NCBI GenBank assembly: GCA_014055495.1
Contig: WIAG01000010.1
Coordinates: 26,852-90,851, forward strand
Direction: 5' to 3'
Length of the DNA stretch: 64,000 nt
Origin: Nitrospira sp. CR1.2
GTDB taxonomy: Bacteria > Nitrospirota > Nitrospiria > Nitrospirales > Nitrospiraceae
In this document: positions 8,051-17,370 of the stretch, one piece after another
How positions within the stretch are numbered: the first letter of the stretch is position 1
Layout of the letters: each line of letters begins with the position of its first letter
The notes under the pieces: model-generated
The model's database searches: none
Seen by the model: the letters and a program-made list of their open reading frames with translations, nothing else
What the model was told of the DNA's origin: nothing
Program-made: the position numbers and the translations under genes

Positions 8051-9313
8051 ATGAACGATTCATCCATTCGCGCCTATCTGACTCCGCGCCTCGGCATCAT
8101 GCTGCCCCTGGGCTTTGCTTCCGGACTCCCGCTCGCCCTGACCGGGGCGACGTTGCAAGCCTGGCTGACGGAGGCGGACCTGGACCTCGCGACCATCGGT
8201 CTTTTCGCCTACGTGGGTCTTCCCTATACTCTAAAGTTTCTCTGGGCCCCGGTGATGGACCGGATCGTTCCGCCCTGGCTGGGGCGCCGTCGTGGGTGGA
8301 TGATCGTGACACAGACGGGTCTCGCCCTTGCGCTGGCGCTCATGGCCCTGGTCGGACCTTCCAGCGGGGCGCAGGTCTTCGCAGCCTTGGCGTTGGGCGT
8401 TGCGTTTCTTTCCGCCTCGCAAGACATTGTGTATGACGCCTACCGGACTGATGTGTTGAAACCGGAAGAACGGGGATTGGGTGCCGCCACGTGGGTGATG
8501 GGGTACCGGATTGCCATGATCGCATCCGGCTCGTTGGCGTTGATTCTGGCCGCTCGCCTGGGCTGGTCGGTAGCCTATTTGTGCATGGCCGGTTTGATGG
8601 CCTTGGGCGTCGTCACGATCCTCCTGAGTCCCGAGCCGGAGGAGTCGCAGGTTGCGCCGAAGTCCATGGCGGAGGCGGTGTGGGGTCCGCTGACGGAGTT
8701 TCTCTCCCGTCCCATGGCGCTGGCGTTGTTGGGCTTGATCGTACTCTACAAACTCGGCGATGCGTTTGCCGGGGCGTTGACGACCTCGTTTCTTCTGCGC
8801 GGCATGCAGTTTTCGTCGGAAGACATCGGGGTGGTGCGTGCCTTCGGAATCGGCGCGACCATTCTTGGCGCGTTCATCGGCGGCGGCCTGTTGCCGCGTC
8901 TGGGGCTGTTTCGCGCATTGTTTCTATTCGGAGTGCTGCAGGCCCTGTCGAACCTGTCGTTCTTGTGGTTAGCCTGGGTGGGAAAGAGTTACCCCGTGAT
9001 GGCCGTCGCCATCGGGGTGGAAAATCTCACCGGCGGCATGGGCACGGCGGCGTTCGTGGCTCTGGTCATGTCGCTGTGCAACCATCGGTATACGGCGACA
9101 CAATTTGCGCTGCTCTCTTCGGTCGAAGCGCTTGGCCGCGTGTTCCTCGGTTGGCCTGCGGCCAAGTTGATCGGACTGGCCGGCTGGGGCCCGTTTTTCT
9201 TTGTCACCTTTCTGGCCGCCTTTCCGGGTCTGTGGCTCTTGTGGTATTTGCGGAAGTCGGTCACGCAACAGGCGGAGCTGAGCGGCCGCAGCGCCTCAAG
9301 GTTGTCCTGTTGA
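8051..9313 (+). CDS. AmpG-like MFS transporter
   Basis: A 420-aa protein with about 12 hydrophobic helices. The N-terminal region (G-F-A-S-G-L-P, then L-K-F-L-W-A-P-V-M-D) and the loop Q-D-I-V-Y-D-A-Y-R-T-D are characteristic of the AmpG/PAT branch of the major facilitator superfamily. AmpG imports anhydro-muropeptides for cell-wall recycling; other members carry acetyl-CoA or unknown substrates. The aspartates of the loop motif are present. It stands alone, so the substrate is inferred from family only. Confidence 0.8.
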   Translation: MNDSSIRAYLTPRLGIMLPLGFASGLPLALTGATLQAWLTEADLDLATIGLFAYVGLPYTLKFLWAPVMDRIVPPWLGRRRGWMIVTQTGLALALALMALVGPSSGAQVFAALALGVAFLSASQDIVYDAYRTDVLKPEERGLGAATWVMGYRIAMIASGSLALILAARLGWSVAYLCMAGLMALGVVTILLSPEPEESQVAPKSMAEAVWGPLTEFLSRPMALALLGLIVLYKLGDAFAGALTTSFLLRGMQFSSEDIGVVRAFGIGATILGAFIGGGLLPRLGLFRALFLFGVLQALSNLSFLWLAWVGKSYPVMAVAIGVENLTGGMGTAAFVALVMSLCNHRYTATQFALLSSVEALGRVFLGWPAAKLIGLAGWGPFFFVTFLAAFPGLWLLWYLRKSVTQQAELSGRSASRLSC

Positions 9314-9541
9314 GCCGACTCCCCGCGGAACTGCGTTCGTATCTCTTCCGATAACAACCTCGCCACTGTTCGGATACACCTGTTCTGTTCTCGCCTCGCA
9401 CTGCACGGATTACGTCCATTCCGACCTCGCTGTAACTTGAGGGCCTCGGTGCTTCGCCTTTACTTGGGTGCAGCTCTTGCTCATTTCTCGGAGCGAACGA
9501 CCACAGGCCTTGAGCTGGTTCGAGACAAAGGAGGTGTGATC

Positions 9542-11233
9542 ATGGAGGGCCGAGATCAATTTGCCGCTACCCTTGGAGTGTCGGACGTGTATCTCAAGGG
9601 GGTCTTGGATCTGCATCATGCATTTCGTCTGCATACGACCGTCAAAATTCTGGTCGTTGTCGATGGTGGGATATCCCTGACGGAAGCCCCCTCGGGGTTT
9701 GGTGTCGGCCGTGTCGTGCGGTTACTGCGTGAATCCCATGTCGGCTGTACACACTTTTCGGTTGACCTTGCCCGGCGCACAGCCGGCGCTCCCAGCACCA
9801 ACAACAATCCAGCACCCAATCAGCCGCGTTATAACGGTTTCCGATTCGATCAGCAGGAGTCCGGTCAACCAATTCTGAACAAATATCACGAAGTATGGTG
9901 CTTCGGCTTCAACCCGGGTAACGATGCCGGGCCGGATTCGAACATCACCCAGACGGGCGCCCTGCCCATGAGCGACGCCGAGTTGACGGTCCTGACGAAC
10001 TGGATGAACAGCAGGCGCGGGGGCCTACTCGCCATGGGCGATCACGACTACTTGGGTGCATCGATGTGCCATCGCATTCCACGCATCCGCTCGATGCGTC
10101 GCTGGACGAACGCGCAAGGCGTGCCTCCGATCGGCGGGGCCGGTCATTCCGACACGCATCTGCGCCTCGATACCAATCAGCCTTTCACGGCGGGACAGAT
10201 CGCCGGGACGGAAACGATTCCGTTCGCGGTCCAGGAAGACTCGAAACCGCAGAGGATCGACTGGGTGCCTTGGATTTCCCAGCAGATTTCCATCTTTCAC
10301 ATGCGGCAGCGGCCGCATCCGATTCTCTGTCATCCGGTCTATGGCCCGATCGACGTGATGCCGGATCATCCGCACGAAGGGTGGTGTTACGAAGACAGCG
10401 AGATCAATCTTGCGGCTTCGCTGAACGTTCCCACCTTGAACGGCGAGGAATATCCGACGGTCGGCGGCTATCAACCGAAACCGATGGTGATCGCGCACGG
10501 CACGACGACGCCCAATCCGCCGTACCTGTTGGAGAAGGGCCCTTCCCCGAAAAAACGATTCGGGATGATCAGCGTGTATGACGGGCATCCCGCGAACGTC
10601 GGCCGGGTGGCGACAGACTCCACCTGGCATCACTGGTTCGATGAAAACATCTACGCCATAGAGGCGGCAGGCGGCGAAAACTGGGCCAAGATCAGCCGTT
10701 ATTATTTGAACGTGGCCAAGTGGTTGGCCCCGCCGAGCAGCGCGAACTGGTGCATTGCGCTGGATGTCATCACCACCCATTTCAGCTACCTGGGTTTTCA
10801 AGAATACTCGCGCAAGGCAAGCATTTTCGATTTGGGCAAAGCCTTGCACACGCATCTCTCGCGATATCTGGGGCCCTGTTGGGTCACGCAATGGGTGTTC
10901 GACAATCTGCACATTGTCGACAACGATTTTTGGGCTTGGCTCAAGGATCGGCTGTTTTGGAAGGATGGAATCCCTCTGCCCGGTGGCGACCCCTGCCTGT
11001 CCTGTCCGTCGTTCGAGTTGCTTGAGATGGCGGTGTTGGGCGGGGTAGTGCGCGCGGGCTTTCCGCTTGCCGACACGATCAAGGCGCAAATGGAGAAACG
11101 GCCCGACGCTGAGCTCAATCTCGACGTCGAGTCCATCGTCAAACAACAATTGGATGGAGTGACCATCGGTGTAAAGGAATTTCGTTCCGCCTTGGCCAAG
11201 TCCGTGAAGCAGATGCAACCGCTGCTTCGTTGA
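9542..11233 (+). CDS. Uncharacterised 563-aa protein with a possible ThuA/amidotransferase-like N-terminal fold
   Basis: The ATG at 9542 follows an AAAGGAGG site, so it is preferred over an in-frame start ~100 bp upstream. Residues ~30-170 alternate hydrophobic strands and helices (K-I-L-V-V-V-D-G-G; H-E-V-W-C-F-G; L-T-N-W-M-N-S-R-R-G-G-L-L-A-M-G-D-H-D), as in class I amidotransferase/ThuA-like flavodoxin folds. A second conserved-looking stretch is G-R-V-A-T-D-S-T-W-H-H-W-F near residue 360. The protein has many His, Trp and Cys residues and no signal peptide. No specific family is recognised; the fold suggestion is an inference. Confidence 0.65.
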   Translation: MEGRDQFAATLGVSDVYLKGVLDLHHAFRLHTTVKILVVVDGGISLTEAPSGFGVGRVVRLLRESHVGCTHFSVDLARRTAGAPSTNNNPAPNQPRYNGFRFDQQESGQPILNKYHEVWCFGFNPGNDAGPDSNITQTGALPMSDAELTVLTNWMNSRRGGLLAMGDHDYLGASMCHRIPRIRSMRRWTNAQGVPPIGGAGHSDTHLRLDTNQPFTAGQIAGTETIPFAVQEDSKPQRIDWVPWISQQISIFHMRQRPHPILCHPVYGPIDVMPDHPHEGWCYEDSEINLAASLNVPTLNGEEYPTVGGYQPKPMVIAHGTTTPNPPYLLEKGPSPKKRFGMISVYDGHPANVGRVATDSTWHHWFDENIYAIEAAGGENWAKISRYYLNVAKWLAPPSSANWCIALDVITTHFSYLGFQEYSRKASIFDLGKALHTHLSRYLGPCWVTQWVFDNLHIVDNDFWAWLKDRLFWKDGIPLPGGDPCLSCPSFELLEMAVLGGVVRAGFPLADTIKAQMEKRPDAELNLDVESIVKQQLDGVTIGVKEFRSALAKSVKQMQPLLR

Positions 11234-11324
11234 GGTGCGGGCCTCATCCGGCTCGCCCCGTCGCCGGGGCGGGCCATGGATGATGGACCGCGTTATCCTT
11301 TCAGCCTTACTCTAGAAATTGTCT
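11234..11324. other. Start of a gene-poor stretch (11234-12124) holding gene remnants
   Basis: No intact gene is visible between 11234 and 12124. The stretch contains a decayed copy of the neighbouring small membrane-protein gene and a decayed BrnT/BrnA-type toxin-antitoxin pair, listed separately. The first 90 bases show nothing recognisable. Confidence 0.6.
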
Positions 11325-11440
11325 GTGAGTCGGGAGCGGCGCCAGAGCAAACGGTACCGGCAGCCGCAGCATGTTTATCCATCCCGGCTTGATCGAACAT
11401 CCAGATGAAGAGCCAGGCCGGCACGTGACTGACGAGATCT
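11325..11440 (-). pseudogene. Decayed duplicate of the small membrane-protein gene at 12125-12415
   Basis: On the minus strand this stretch reads W-L-F-I-W-M-F-D-Q-A in one frame and then, after a small deletion, L-R-L-P-V-P-F-A-L-A-P-L-P in another. The intact gene 800 bp away encodes W-V-F-V-W-M-F-D-Q-A and L-W-L-V-P-F-A-L-A-P-L-P at the same spacing. At DNA level ggcttgatcgaacatccaga is identical in both. It is therefore a frameshifted paralogous remnant. Confidence 0.75.
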
Positions 11441-11532
11441 TGCGCTACTTGAGCGCGGCTGGCCCTTGCTCATAGCCGGCAGACCGTGAGGCATGGGTTC
11501 AACCATGCGCGTAACAGCTGTGCACGCGACGG

Positions 11533-11805
11533 ATGGCCCGCATTCGGTTGCCGTGGGATGAGAAGAAAAACGGCCGGAATGTTCCAAGCACAGAGTCGTA
11601 TTCGGGGAGACCCAGTCCTATTGCTCGACGACTAGGCGCCGAGACTTTACGATCCGGTTCAGTGGGAGGACAAAGACCGTTTCTGATTCCGGGTTTGAGC
11701 GTCAGGCTACGCATCGTGATTGAGTGACATTGCGATAGGGAAGAGGACGACTGCAGTGGCGTCATTTCAGCCAGAATCGCCACACGACGACAGAGCGCAC
11801 ACTAG
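11533..11805 (+). pseudogene. Decayed BrnT-type toxin gene
   Basis: Reading across frames recovers the BrnT family pattern in order. The opening frame gives M-A-R-I-R-L-P-W-D-E-K-K-N, matching the family's W-D-E-x-K-N start. A second frame gives K-H-R-V-V-F-G-E-T-Q, matching K-H-G-V-S-F-E-E-A. A third gives L-L-D-D-stop-A-P-R-L-Y-D-P-V-Q-W-E-D-K-D-R-F. A fourth gives L-I-P-G-L-S-V-R-L-R-I-V and then H-C-D-R-E-E-D followed by V-I-S-A-R-I-A-T-R-R, matching the family's I-I-S-A-R-x-A-T-R-R. At least three frameshifts and two in-frame stops mean no functional RNase toxin can be made. Confidence 0.78.
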
Positions 11806-11825
11806 AAGGGGGACCGATAGGGGCG

Positions 11826-12034
11826 GGATATGATTTCTCGAACATGAAAGGGCAGCGGATTCCGTACCGCGGACCGTTGAAGCAACCCATCACGATTCGA
11901 TTGGACAAGGCCACTGTGACGAATTTCAAGGAGTTGGCAGATGAGATCGGGATGCCATACAGAACCTACGCAATTTGTATCTGCGAGATTGCGCCTTGAA
12001 TCAGAAGAAACTTGAATTGCGCTGGGCCTCCTAA
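11826..12034 (+). pseudogene. Decayed BrnA/CopG-type antitoxin gene
   Basis: The frame through the ATG at 11844 reads Y-D-F-S-N-M-K-G then K-Q-P-I-T-I-R-L-D-K-A-T-V and F-K-E-L-A-D-E-I-G-M-P-Y, the ribbon-helix-helix region of BrnA-type antitoxins. One base is then missing after the P-Y codons. In the restored frame the sequence continues Q-N-L-R-N-L-Y-L-R-D-C-A-L-N-Q-K-K-L-E-L, followed by R-W-A-S and a stop at 12032-12034. It lies about 20 bp after the broken toxin gene in the same direction, the usual toxin-antitoxin order for BrnTA. Confidence 0.82.
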
Positions 12035-12124
12035 AGCAGCGCGAATCTGGGCGACTGCTTACCGGTCCTAGAATTGAACATGGCGTTACATCTCTTTGGG
12101 AGAAGAGAGCGTTCCAGCTTCGGA

Positions 12125-12415
12125 CTACCTCACCTTCCTCTGCAAAAATAGCACGAACAGCATGAGCGTCGGCAACGGCGCCAGGGCGAAGGGCACCAGC
12201 CACAGCCACACGTGTTTACCGCGCACTCTGGCTTGATCGAACATCCAGACGAAGACCCAGACCAGCAGGCCGATGTAATTCACGGCCATCCAGCGGGTGG
12301 TATGGATCTTCAGCCCGCTGACGCTTTCCGCCTCTCCTTGAATCAGAAACAGGCCGATGAGCAGGACGAATCCGGCCAGCAGGCCCGTCACGAGGCGCTT
12401 ACTCCACACAAACAT
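12125..12415 (-). CDS. Small hypothetical membrane protein
   Basis: A 96-aa protein with about three hydrophobic segments separated by short polar loops (residues ~8-25, ~42-58, ~68-90). GGAAGGAG precedes the ATG by five bases, which fixes the start; an in-frame extension further upstream is unlikely. A decayed duplicate lies at 11325-11440. The family was not identified. Confidence 0.65.
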   Translation of the reverse strand: MFVWSKRLVTGLLAGFVLLIGLFLIQGEAESVSGLKIHTTRWMAVNYIGLLVWVFVWMFDQARVRGKHVWLWLVPFALAPLPTLMLFVLFLQRKVR

Positions 12416-12573
12416 AGGCACTCCTTCCGTTGTCGTCGAATCGGCGTCTCGACACGCCTCGGGATTCCATTCTTCGGAAATCGGGCGTAAGCTAAACAGC
12501 GCCGGTCCATTTGTCAAACCATCCGGACGTCCGTCCCGGGTCAGGTGCAACGGTCTCTCGATGCGGCGATATC

Positions 12574-12945
12574 ATGAGTAACGTGACGTTGGGCGCAGTG
12601 GTGGCCGTCTTGGTGGTGGCTGTATGGTTGGCGGCGACCAACCCGACAATGGAGGCCTATGTGCAGTTCGTCGAGGCCCGTTTAACGGCCGAGATCGAGA
12701 AGATGGACCAATCCGGGCCGAGGCGTGATCGCGACCTGATCAAGGCGATCTTCCGCGCGCAAGGCCCCAAACTCGTGGAAGGGCTGGTGAGGCCGAATAC
12801 CAGGCGGAACAATTGGGGCCTCGTGAGTCTGTTTGAAACCAACGTGCTGGATCAGCCGGTGCTGGTGTTGGGTGTGGCCGGTCAGTTTGTCCCGTTGCGC
12901 GGGGTGGAAGAGGCGACCCTGAAGGTCGGTCGGCTCGCCTTTTAA
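12574..12945 (+). CDS. DUF4359-like small membrane-anchored protein
   Basis: A 123-aa protein with one N-terminal hydrophobic helix (residues ~5-22) followed by N-P-T-M-E-A-Y-x-x-F, the hallmark region of DUF4359 proteins. The remaining ~95 residues are soluble, probably extracytoplasmic, and end in a strand-rich section (V-L-V-L-G-V-A-G-Q-F). Function unknown. The start at 12574 lacks a strong Shine-Dalgarno; an in-frame ATG at 12511 would add 21 residues without family resemblance. Confidence 0.6.
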   Translation: MSNVTLGAVVAVLVVAVWLAATNPTMEAYVQFVEARLTAEIEKMDQSGPRRDRDLIKAIFRAQGPKLVEGLVRPNTRRNNWGLVSLFETNVLDQPVLVLGVAGQFVPLRGVEEATLKVGRLAF

Positions 12946-13006
12946 CCTGTGCCAAGAATTTTCTCGCCCCCTTGTGAAAAACCTCCCTCCACAGCCCAGA
13001 ATTTGC

Positions 13007-13080
13007 TGTGGATAACTGGTCGAAAAATGAAGAAACCCTGCACCAATTCTGCCGACACGGCTATCACCAGCTTATCCCCA
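13007..13080 (+). promoter_or_regulatory. DnaA-box-like sites upstream of nrdJ
   Basis: TGTGGATAA at 13007-13015 is the exact complement of the DnaA box TTATCCACA. TTATCCCCA at 13072-13080 differs at one position. DnaA sites near ribonucleotide reductase promoters are known in E. coli (nrdAB), so a link between replication initiation and dNTP supply is plausible here. Two sites alone do not make a replication origin. Confidence 0.4.
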
Positions 13081-13097
13081 TTACTCACAGTTGTGCC

Positions 13098-13140
13098 ACA
13101 ACATTTTGTTTGACAAAAAAATGGGATCACTATATCTAGT
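13098..13140 (+). promoter_or_regulatory. Promoter with paired NrdR boxes upstream of nrdJ
   Basis: ACAACATTTTGT (13098-13109) and ACTATATCTAGT (13129-13140) both resemble the palindromic NrdR box (ACACWATATATWGTGT-type). Their centres are 31 bp apart, about three helical turns, the spacing typical of NrdR tandem sites. A TTGACA -35 element (13110-13115) sits between them, and a weak -10 (TATCTA, 13133-13138, 17-bp spacer) lies inside the second box. Binding there would block the promoter when dATP is high. The predicted transcript has a leader of ~130 nt. Confidence 0.65.
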
Positions 13141-13275
13141 AGGCATTGCAGTTGAGGTCGAGTTCGTTGAAGAGATCGCCCCTGATGGGCAAGCCTCTTT
13201 TGCCGCCACACCCAATATAGTCGTTGCCATCCGGCCCTCGGCACCGAACATTCGGTACCTGTCAAGGAGGAACCA

Positions 13276-16200
13276 GTGAGAATTGAACGAAGATTCACCA
13301 AGCGCGGGCAGAGCCCCTACGAGGGTCTTGCGTTCGTAAAACGTTCCTCGGAGATCCGCAATCCCGACGGATCGACCGTGTTCAAGTTGGATCATATCGA
13401 CATCCCGGAACATTGGACGCAATTGGCTATCGATATTCTGGCGCAGAAATACTTCCGCAAGGCCGGGGTGCCGCAGGTTCACGAGGACGGCACACCGGTG
13501 GTGGATGCCGCAGGCAAACCCGTGCTCGGCGGCGAGCGCGATGCCCGACAGGTGTTTGAGCGGCTGGCCGGCTGCTGGACCTTTTGGGGCAAGAACCACG
13601 GCTATTTCAAGACCCCGGAAGATGCGACCGCCTTCCACGATGAGATGTGTTACATGCTGGCCCATCAGATGGCCGCCCCCAACAGCCCCCAGTGGTTCAA
13701 CACCGGGCTGCATTACGCCTACGGGCTCTCGGGGCCGGCGCAAGGTCACTTTTATGTCGATCCCGCGCTGGGGGAAGTGGTCCGGGCCACAAACGCTTTT
13801 GAACACCCGCAACCGCATGCTTGCTTCATCCAGTCGATCGAGGACGATCTCGTCAACGAGAACGGCATCATGGATCTGTGGGTGCGTGAGGCCCGGCTCT
13901 TCAAGTACGGATCAGGCACCGGCACCAATTTCTCGCGCTTGCGCGGCGACGGCGAATCGCTGTCGGGCGGCGGACGGTCCTCCGGGCTCATGTCGTTCCT
14001 GAAAATCGGCGATCGTGCCGCCGGGGCGATCAAGTCGGGCGGGACGACGAGGCGCGCGGCCAAGATGGTCTGTCTGGACCTCGATCACCCCGATATCGAA
14101 GAATTCATCGATTGGAAGGTCGTCGAAGAGCAGAAGGTGGCCGCCATGGTCACCGGCTCCAAGATTTGTGCGCAACGGCTGAACGCCGTGCTCAAGGCCT
14201 GTCAATCCGCGGATGCGCAAGGTGTGGTGCAGCTTGAGCTGGACATGAAGAAGAACCAAGTCCTGCGCGAGGCCGTGACGGCGGCCCGGCGCGACATGGT
14301 GCCCGAAGCCTACATCCACCGCATGTTCGACTATGCGAAGCAGGGCTACACCCACTTCGTGTTTCACGAGTATGACACCAATTGGGACGGCAAGGCCTAC
14401 CAAACCGTCTCGGGGCAGAATTCCAACAACAGCGTGCGCATCCCGAACGGCTTCTTCGACGCGTTGGAGCAAGACGGCGATTGGGAACTGCGCCGCCGGA
14501 TCGACGGCAAGATCAGCAAGACGCTCAAGGCCCGCGACCTGTGGGACAAGATTGCCTGGGCCGCGTGGATCTGCGCCGATCCCGGCACCCAGTACGATAC
14601 GACCATCAACGAGTGGCACACCTGTCCGGAAGACGGGCGGATCAATGCGTCCAACCCCTGTTCGGAATATATGTTCCTGGACGACACGGCCTGCAACCTG
14701 GCGTCGTTGAATCTGGCGAAGTTCTTCAACGAGGAAGGGGAGTTCGATCTGGAGTCGTTCCGTCACGCCGTTCGGTTGTGGACGGTGGCGTTGGAAATCA
14801 GCGTGCTGATGGCGTCGTTCCCCAGCCGCGCGATTGCGCAGAAGAGTTACGACTACCGGACGTTGGGATTGGGCTATGCCAACCTCGGTACCATTCTTAT
14901 GAAACAAAGCATTCCCTATGATTCCCAGAAAGCGACGGCCATTTGCGGCGCGATTACGGCCATCATGACCGGCGAGTCCTATGCGACGTCGGCGGAAATG
15001 GCGGCGGAGATCGGTCCGTTTCCCTGCTACAGCCGGAATCGTGAATCGATGTTGCGGGTGATCAGGAATCACCGGCGGGCAGCGTACAGCGCCCCGCAGG
15101 CGGAATATGAGGGGCTCACGATTCTGCCCGCCTCGATTCAGCCGGAGCATTGTCCGCCGGCGATGTTGTTGGCGGCCAGACGCGCCTGGGATCGCGCCTT
15201 GGAATTAGGGACGGCCTATGGATTCCGGAACGCGCAGGTCACCGTGATCGCGCCGACAGGGACCATCGGTCTGGTCATGGATTGCGATACGACCGGGATC
15301 GAGCCGGACTTCGCCCTGGTCAAGTTCAAGAAACTGGCGGGCGGGGGCTACTTCAAGATCATCAATCAGAGTCTCCCTCCGGCGTTGCGTGCGCTCGGCT
15401 ACACCGAGGCCCAGATCCGCGACATCGTGGCCTATTGCGCGGGGCATCAAACCCTCAAGGGCGCGCCCTTCATCAACCATGAGGTGTTGCGCCAAAAGGG
15501 GTTTGACGATGCGGCGTTGGAACGGCTGGAAGGGTCGTTGGGCCAGGCGTTTGAAATTCAGTTTACCTTCAATAAGTATACGTTAGGTGAAGAATTCTGC
15601 CGCCAGAATCTTGGCATCACTGAGGCACAGCTGGCCGATCCGACGTTCAACATGCTGAAGTCGCTGGGCTTCACGCAGGAGGATGTCGTGGCGGCGAACG
15701 ACTATTGCTGCGGCACGATGACGGTCGAAGGTGCGCCCCATCTCAAGCTGGAGCATCTGCCGATCTTCGATTGCGCCAATCGATGCGGCCGAATCGGACA
15801 ACGGTATATTCCCGTGGATGCGCATATCCGCATGATGGCGGCTGCCCAGCCGTTCATCAGCGGCGCAATCAGCAAGACCATCAACATGCCGGCCGATGCG
15901 ACATTGGAAGACGTCAAGGCAGCCTACCTCTTCGCCTGGAAGAGTATGGTCAAGGCCGTGGCGCTGTATCGTGACGGGTCGAAGTTGAGTCAGCCGTTGA
16001 ATGCCTCGTCCGACAGCGGGAAGGGCGCGGAGGCGATGCCCAGCGTCGCACAGGTGGCGGAAAAGGTCGCCGAACGGGTGTTGGTGCGATATCTGCACAA
16101 GCGCCGGTCGCTTCCGGCACGACGCGGCGGGTATACACAGAAAGCCATCATCGGCGGGCATAAACTGTATCTGCGCACCGGCGAATATGAGGACGGCACG

Positions 16201-16818
16201 CTCGGCGAAATTTTCCTCGATATGCACAAGGAGGGCGCCGCCTTCCGCAGCTTGATGAATAACTTCGCCATCGCGATTTCGCTCGGTCTGCAGCACGGCG
16301 TGCCGCTGGAGGAGTTTGTCGAAGCCTTCGTGTTCACCCGATTCGAGCCGAACGGGCCGGTGAAGTTGAACGACCGGATCAAGATGGCGACGTCGATCAT
16401 CGACTACATCTTCCGCGAGCTGGCGATCACCTATCTCGAGCGGAAAGATCTGGCACAGGTGCAGGAAGACGACCTGCGGATGGATTCGATGAAGAAAGAT
16501 GATCAGGATCCCGAATGTGACGAGGAAGAGGTCGACATGACGGCGTTGAAGAAAGCCTCGATCCTCACCGAACATCTGCCCGTGCGACGAAACGGCATGA
16601 ACGGCGGCAACGGTCACTCGCAGAGAGCCGGCAACGGCAGCGTGGCCCATAAATTGGAATTGAAACGTGAGACGTTGACCGTCACCTCGGTGAGACAAGA
16701 AGCGAGGGAGAAGGGCTACGAAGGCGACCCCTGCCAGAATTGCAAACAGTTCACGCTCGTGCGCAACGGGACCTGTCTGAAATGCATGACCTGCGGCGAA
16801 ACCAGCGGGTGTTCGTAG
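13276..16818 (+). CDS. nrdJ: Adenosylcobalamin-dependent (class II) ribonucleotide reductase
   Basis: A 1180-aa class II ribonucleotide reductase that converts ribonucleotides to deoxyribonucleotides using a radical generated from vitamin B12. Visible landmarks are the [16 protein letters not shown] segment, the N-P-C-S-E active-site loop, G-L-G-Y-A-N-L-G, and the P-T-G-T-I-G loop. After the catalytic barrel comes the extended C-terminal region typical of long NrdJ enzymes, ending in a zinc-ribbon-like tail with C-x2-C and C-x2-C-x2-C. The start is GTG, preceded by AAGGAGG. It needs oxygen neither for nor against activity. Regulation by NrdR is suggested by the upstream boxes, and a strong hairpin terminator follows. 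Confidence 0.95.
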   Translation: MRIERRFTKRGQSPYEGLAFVKRSSEIRNPDGSTVFKLDHIDIPEHWTQLAIDILAQKYFRKAGVPQVHEDGTPVVDAAGKPVLGGERDARQVFERLAGCWTFWGKNHGYFKTPEDATAFHDEMCYMLAHQMAAPNSPQWFNTGLHYAYGLSGPAQGHFYVDPALGEVVRATNAFEHPQPHACFIQSIEDDLVNENGIMDLWVREARLFKYGSGTGTNFSRLRGDGESLSGGGRSSGLMSFLKIGDRAAGAIKSGGTTRRAAKMVCLDLDHPDIEEFIDWKVVEEQKVAAMVTGSKICAQRLNAVLKACQSADAQGVVQLELDMKKNQVLREAVTAARRDMVPEAYIHRMFDYAKQGYTHFVFHEYDTNWDGKAYQTVSGQNSNNSVRIPNGFFDALEQDGDWELRRRIDGKISKTLKARDLWDKIAWAAWICADPGTQYDTTINEWHTCPEDGRINASNPCSEYMFLDDTACNLASLNLAKFFNEEGEFDLESFRHAVRLWTVALEISVLMASFPSRAIAQKSYDYRTLGLGYANLGTILMKQSIPYDSQKATAICGAITAIMTGESYATSAEMAAEIGPFPCYSRNRESMLRVIRNHRRAAYSAPQAEYEGLTILPASIQPEHCPPAMLLAARRAWDRALELGTAYGFRNAQVTVIAPTGTIGLVMDCDTTGIEPDFALVKFKKLAGGGYFKIINQSLPPALRALGYTEAQIRDIVAYCAGHQTLKGAPFINHEVLRQKGFDDAALERLEGSLGQAFEIQFTFNKYTLGEEFCRQNLGITEAQLADPTFNMLKSLGFTQEDVVAANDYCCGTMTVEGAPHLKLEHLPIFDCANRCGRIGQRYIPVDAHIRMMAAAQPFISGAISKTINMPADATLEDVKAAYLFAWKSMVKAVALYRDGSKLSQPLNASSDSGKGAEAMPSVAQVAEKVAERVLVRYLHKRRSLPARRGGYTQKAIIGGHKLYLRTGEYEDGTLGEIFLDMHKEGAAFRSLMNNFAIAISLGLQHGVPLEEFVEAFVFTRFEPNGPVKLNDRIKMATSIIDYIFRELAITYLERKDLAQVQEDDLRMDSMKKDDQDPECDEEEVDMTALKKASILTEHLPVRRNGMNGGNGHSQRAGNGSVAHKLELKRETLTVTSVRQEAREKGYEGDPCQNCKQFTLVRNGTCLKCMTCGETSGCS

Positions 16819-16941
16819 TAGCTGCGGAGCAGCATCACGACCTGAACCAGAGATATCCGACGCTCCAGTAATCAATTGCCCTACCTGCTGCGATCACCGG
16901 CGAGAACGGGGTCGAGGCGGCGCCGTGAGCATACCGAAGAC

Positions 16942-16986
16942 GCCGAGTTTGCCCCATTTGACTAAGGCAAACTCGGCCTTTTCATC
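16942..16986 (+). terminator. Rho-independent terminator after nrdJ
   Basis: GCCGAGTTTGCC (16942-16953) and GGCAAACTCGGC (16966-16977) form a perfect 12-bp stem with a 12-nt loop, followed by a T-rich tract (ctttttcatctttttc). It lies about 120 bp after the nrdJ stop codon. Confidence 0.88.
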
Positions 16987-17061
16987 TTTTTCAACGAGTG
17001 GTGGGAATCAACCTGTAAGGTCTCCCGCCTCACCCCTGCACCAGTGTCTCCTCCTACACCA

Positions 17062-17281
17062 CTAGCCCGCATGATTCATAACGGTTCGTCGCGAAATTGC
17101 GCAGTCGCCAGGCGAGACGGACGCGCGCAGCCTCTCGCGGTCGAGGCGCACTTGAAACAGTACGTTGAGGTCACGGGGGGGGGCGAGCCCGCCCGCTGGC
17201 ATGCAACGACGCCTGCCGCCAGCTTGTCGCAGCGGCGAATCCGCGATTAGAGCAGAAGCGGTCATGAATCATGCGGGCTAG
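17062..17281. mobile_element. MITE-like element with 21-bp terminal inverted repeats
   Basis: The ends are near-perfect inverted repeats: CTAGCCCGCATGATTCAT at 17062 and its complement ending at 17281, 21 bp with a single mismatch. The 220-bp interior has no coding sequence and is very GC-rich, with a run of nine G. The outermost CTAG is itself palindromic, so any target duplication is ambiguous. The structure fits a non-autonomous transposon derivative mobilised in trans. It sits between the nrdJ terminator and the DUF748 gene. Confidence 0.7.
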
Positions 17282-17370
17282 GGTTCATCCGAGTGGGGCG
17301 CCCGCCGTGAAACGTGTACACCAACAATATGCGCCCCGCAGAGAATACCCATGGGCCGAGTGAAATCTCT

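Noticed and set aside
10025..11218. A 397-codon minus-strand frame in the 563-aa gene
   Set aside because: The plus-strand gene has a strong ribosome site and balanced composition; the antisense frame does not.
13007..13080. A replication origin near nrdJ
   Set aside because: Only two DnaA-box-like sites are present, with no AT-rich unwinding region and no dnaA, dnaN or gidA neighbours.
13912..15150. A 412-codon minus-strand frame in nrdJ
   Set aside because: Antisense shadow of a conserved gene, with Arg/Gly-rich composition.
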